DNA from: Vanessa cardui
Taxonomy: Eukaryota; Arthropoda; Insecta; Lepidoptera; Nymphalidae
DNA length: 64,000 bases
Reading direction: 5' to 3'
Assembly: GCF_905220365.1 (NCBI RefSeq)
Contig: NC_061127.1
Location: forward strand, 7,440,001 to 7,504,000
Positions 63,655 through 64,000 of the stretch are shown here, piece after piece; the first letter of the stretch is position 1, and each line of letters begins with the position of its first letter. A model generated the notes under the pieces. That model saw nothing but the letters and a program-made list of their open reading frames with translations, ran no database searches and was not told where the DNA came from. A program made the translations under genes and the position numbers.

Positions 63655-63795
63655 GATACCAACAATACCACCACTCATTAGATATTTTACCGCCAAACAG
63701 CAATTATTTGTAGTGCTGTATGTTGGTGACTTGGTGCTGATGAATGGTGAATGTGCCAGTACACCGACAGGTACAAGACAATATAACATCCAGTG
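63655..63795 (+). mobile_element. SINE-B fragment interrupted by repeat L
   Basis: ACCACTCATTAGATATTTTA, CCGCCAAACAGCA and GTACAAGACAATATAACATC follow SINE-B order, then the sequence switches to repeat L at about 63793. Confidence 0.6.
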
Positions 63796-64000
63796 GCAGA
63801 TTTACAAATCTGCCGCTAGTAGGCTAGTAAGCTATTTAATATTTGCCTCCTCTTCTTTTTTTTGTAACATTTATGATTTGTGTTCTATCGTCCTCATTAC
63901 CTCGGTTTTTTCCCGTTATTAGTATGATTTTAAACTTCGTGATATTTCTGTCAATGTCAATTAATGTAGTGACGAATATAAAGATTACGGACGTTATGTG
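63793..64000 (-). repeat. Dispersed repeat L, copy 2 (runs off the window)
   Basis: Inverted relative to 37180-37520. It begins CCAGTGGCAGATTTACAAAT and includes TTTCCCGTTATTAG and GATTACGGACGTTATGTG at the window end. Confidence 0.65.

Larger units (their letters stand above)
52292..64000. other. Upstream flank of ODAD4, repeats only
   Basis: 11.7 kb with no supported host gene. It contains SINE-A (53313, 63124), a (TA)20 tract, an RTE LINE 5' fragment, a decayed Helitron and other repeats, separated by AT-rich sequence without recognisable features. A minus-oriented Helitron-like end (ACTAGCCGTGCCCGCGACTT) lies at 55359, and another near 58700 (AACTAGCTGTGTCCAGCGG). Confidence 0.6.

Noticed and set aside
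1..64000. CRISPR arrays, bacterial operons, phage or plasmid features
   Set aside because: No regularly spaced repeats, ribosome-binding sites or long uninterrupted ORFs; gene structure is clearly that of an animal nucleus.

Overview
The window is animal nuclear DNA, almost certainly from a moth or butterfly (Lepidoptera). It is AT-rich, its genes have many introns with GT-AG borders, and it holds dozens of copies of tRNA-like SINEs, foldback elements, Helitrons and LINE fragments of the kind common in lepidopteran genomes. There are no operons, CRISPR arrays or prokaryotic signals. Two protein-coding genes can be assembled exon by exon. They converge, and their stop codons are 8.1 kb apart.

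Gene 1 (plus strand, 4355-32929) is TAF1, the largest subunit of the general transcription factor TFIID. I assembled 35 coding exons whose phases all agree, giving an open frame of 1801 codons plus a stop. In order the protein has an N-terminal TBP-binding region, the TAF1 central core, a winged-helix segment, a CCHC zinc knuckle, two bromodomains, two AT-hooks on consecutive exons, and an acidic tail. The second AT-hook sits on a 57-nt exon with the same phase at both ends, so it can be skipped without shifting the frame.

Gene 2 (minus strand, 52291-41024) is a TPR protein best matching ODAD4/TTC25, the outer dynein arm docking subunit of cilia and sperm flagella. Eleven exons give 586 codons plus a stop. 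Several exons have no internal ATG and are easily missed.

Region by region: 1-4354 is repeat-rich 5' flank. 4355-32929 is TAF1, with introns packed with transposable elements. 32930-41023 is intergenic, with repeats and a small hairpin-rich island at 36236-36420. 41024-52291 is ODAD4. 52292-64000 has no supported gene; it carries SINEs, a 5' fragment of an RTE-type LINE and a decayed Helitron.

The mobile elements fall into families that I label locally because I cannot search a repeat library. SINE-A is tRNA-like, and nine copies have 9-13 bp target duplications. SINE-B has an A-rich tail. SINE-C has a clear tRNA-type B box, and its four copies all lie in TAF1 introns in sense orientation. 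Families R and D are short foldback elements of about 160-190 bp flanked by 11-13 bp duplications. Families E, F, G, H and I are foldback or TIR elements. The most unusual feature is how closely retroposons crowd the TAF1 splice sites. Exon 13 has one ending 21 bp upstream and another starting 14 bp downstream; exon 32 has one 16 bp upstream; exon 11 has one 3-4 bp past its donor. An inverted pair of family E elements encloses exons 9-11. I saw no wholly new protein system.
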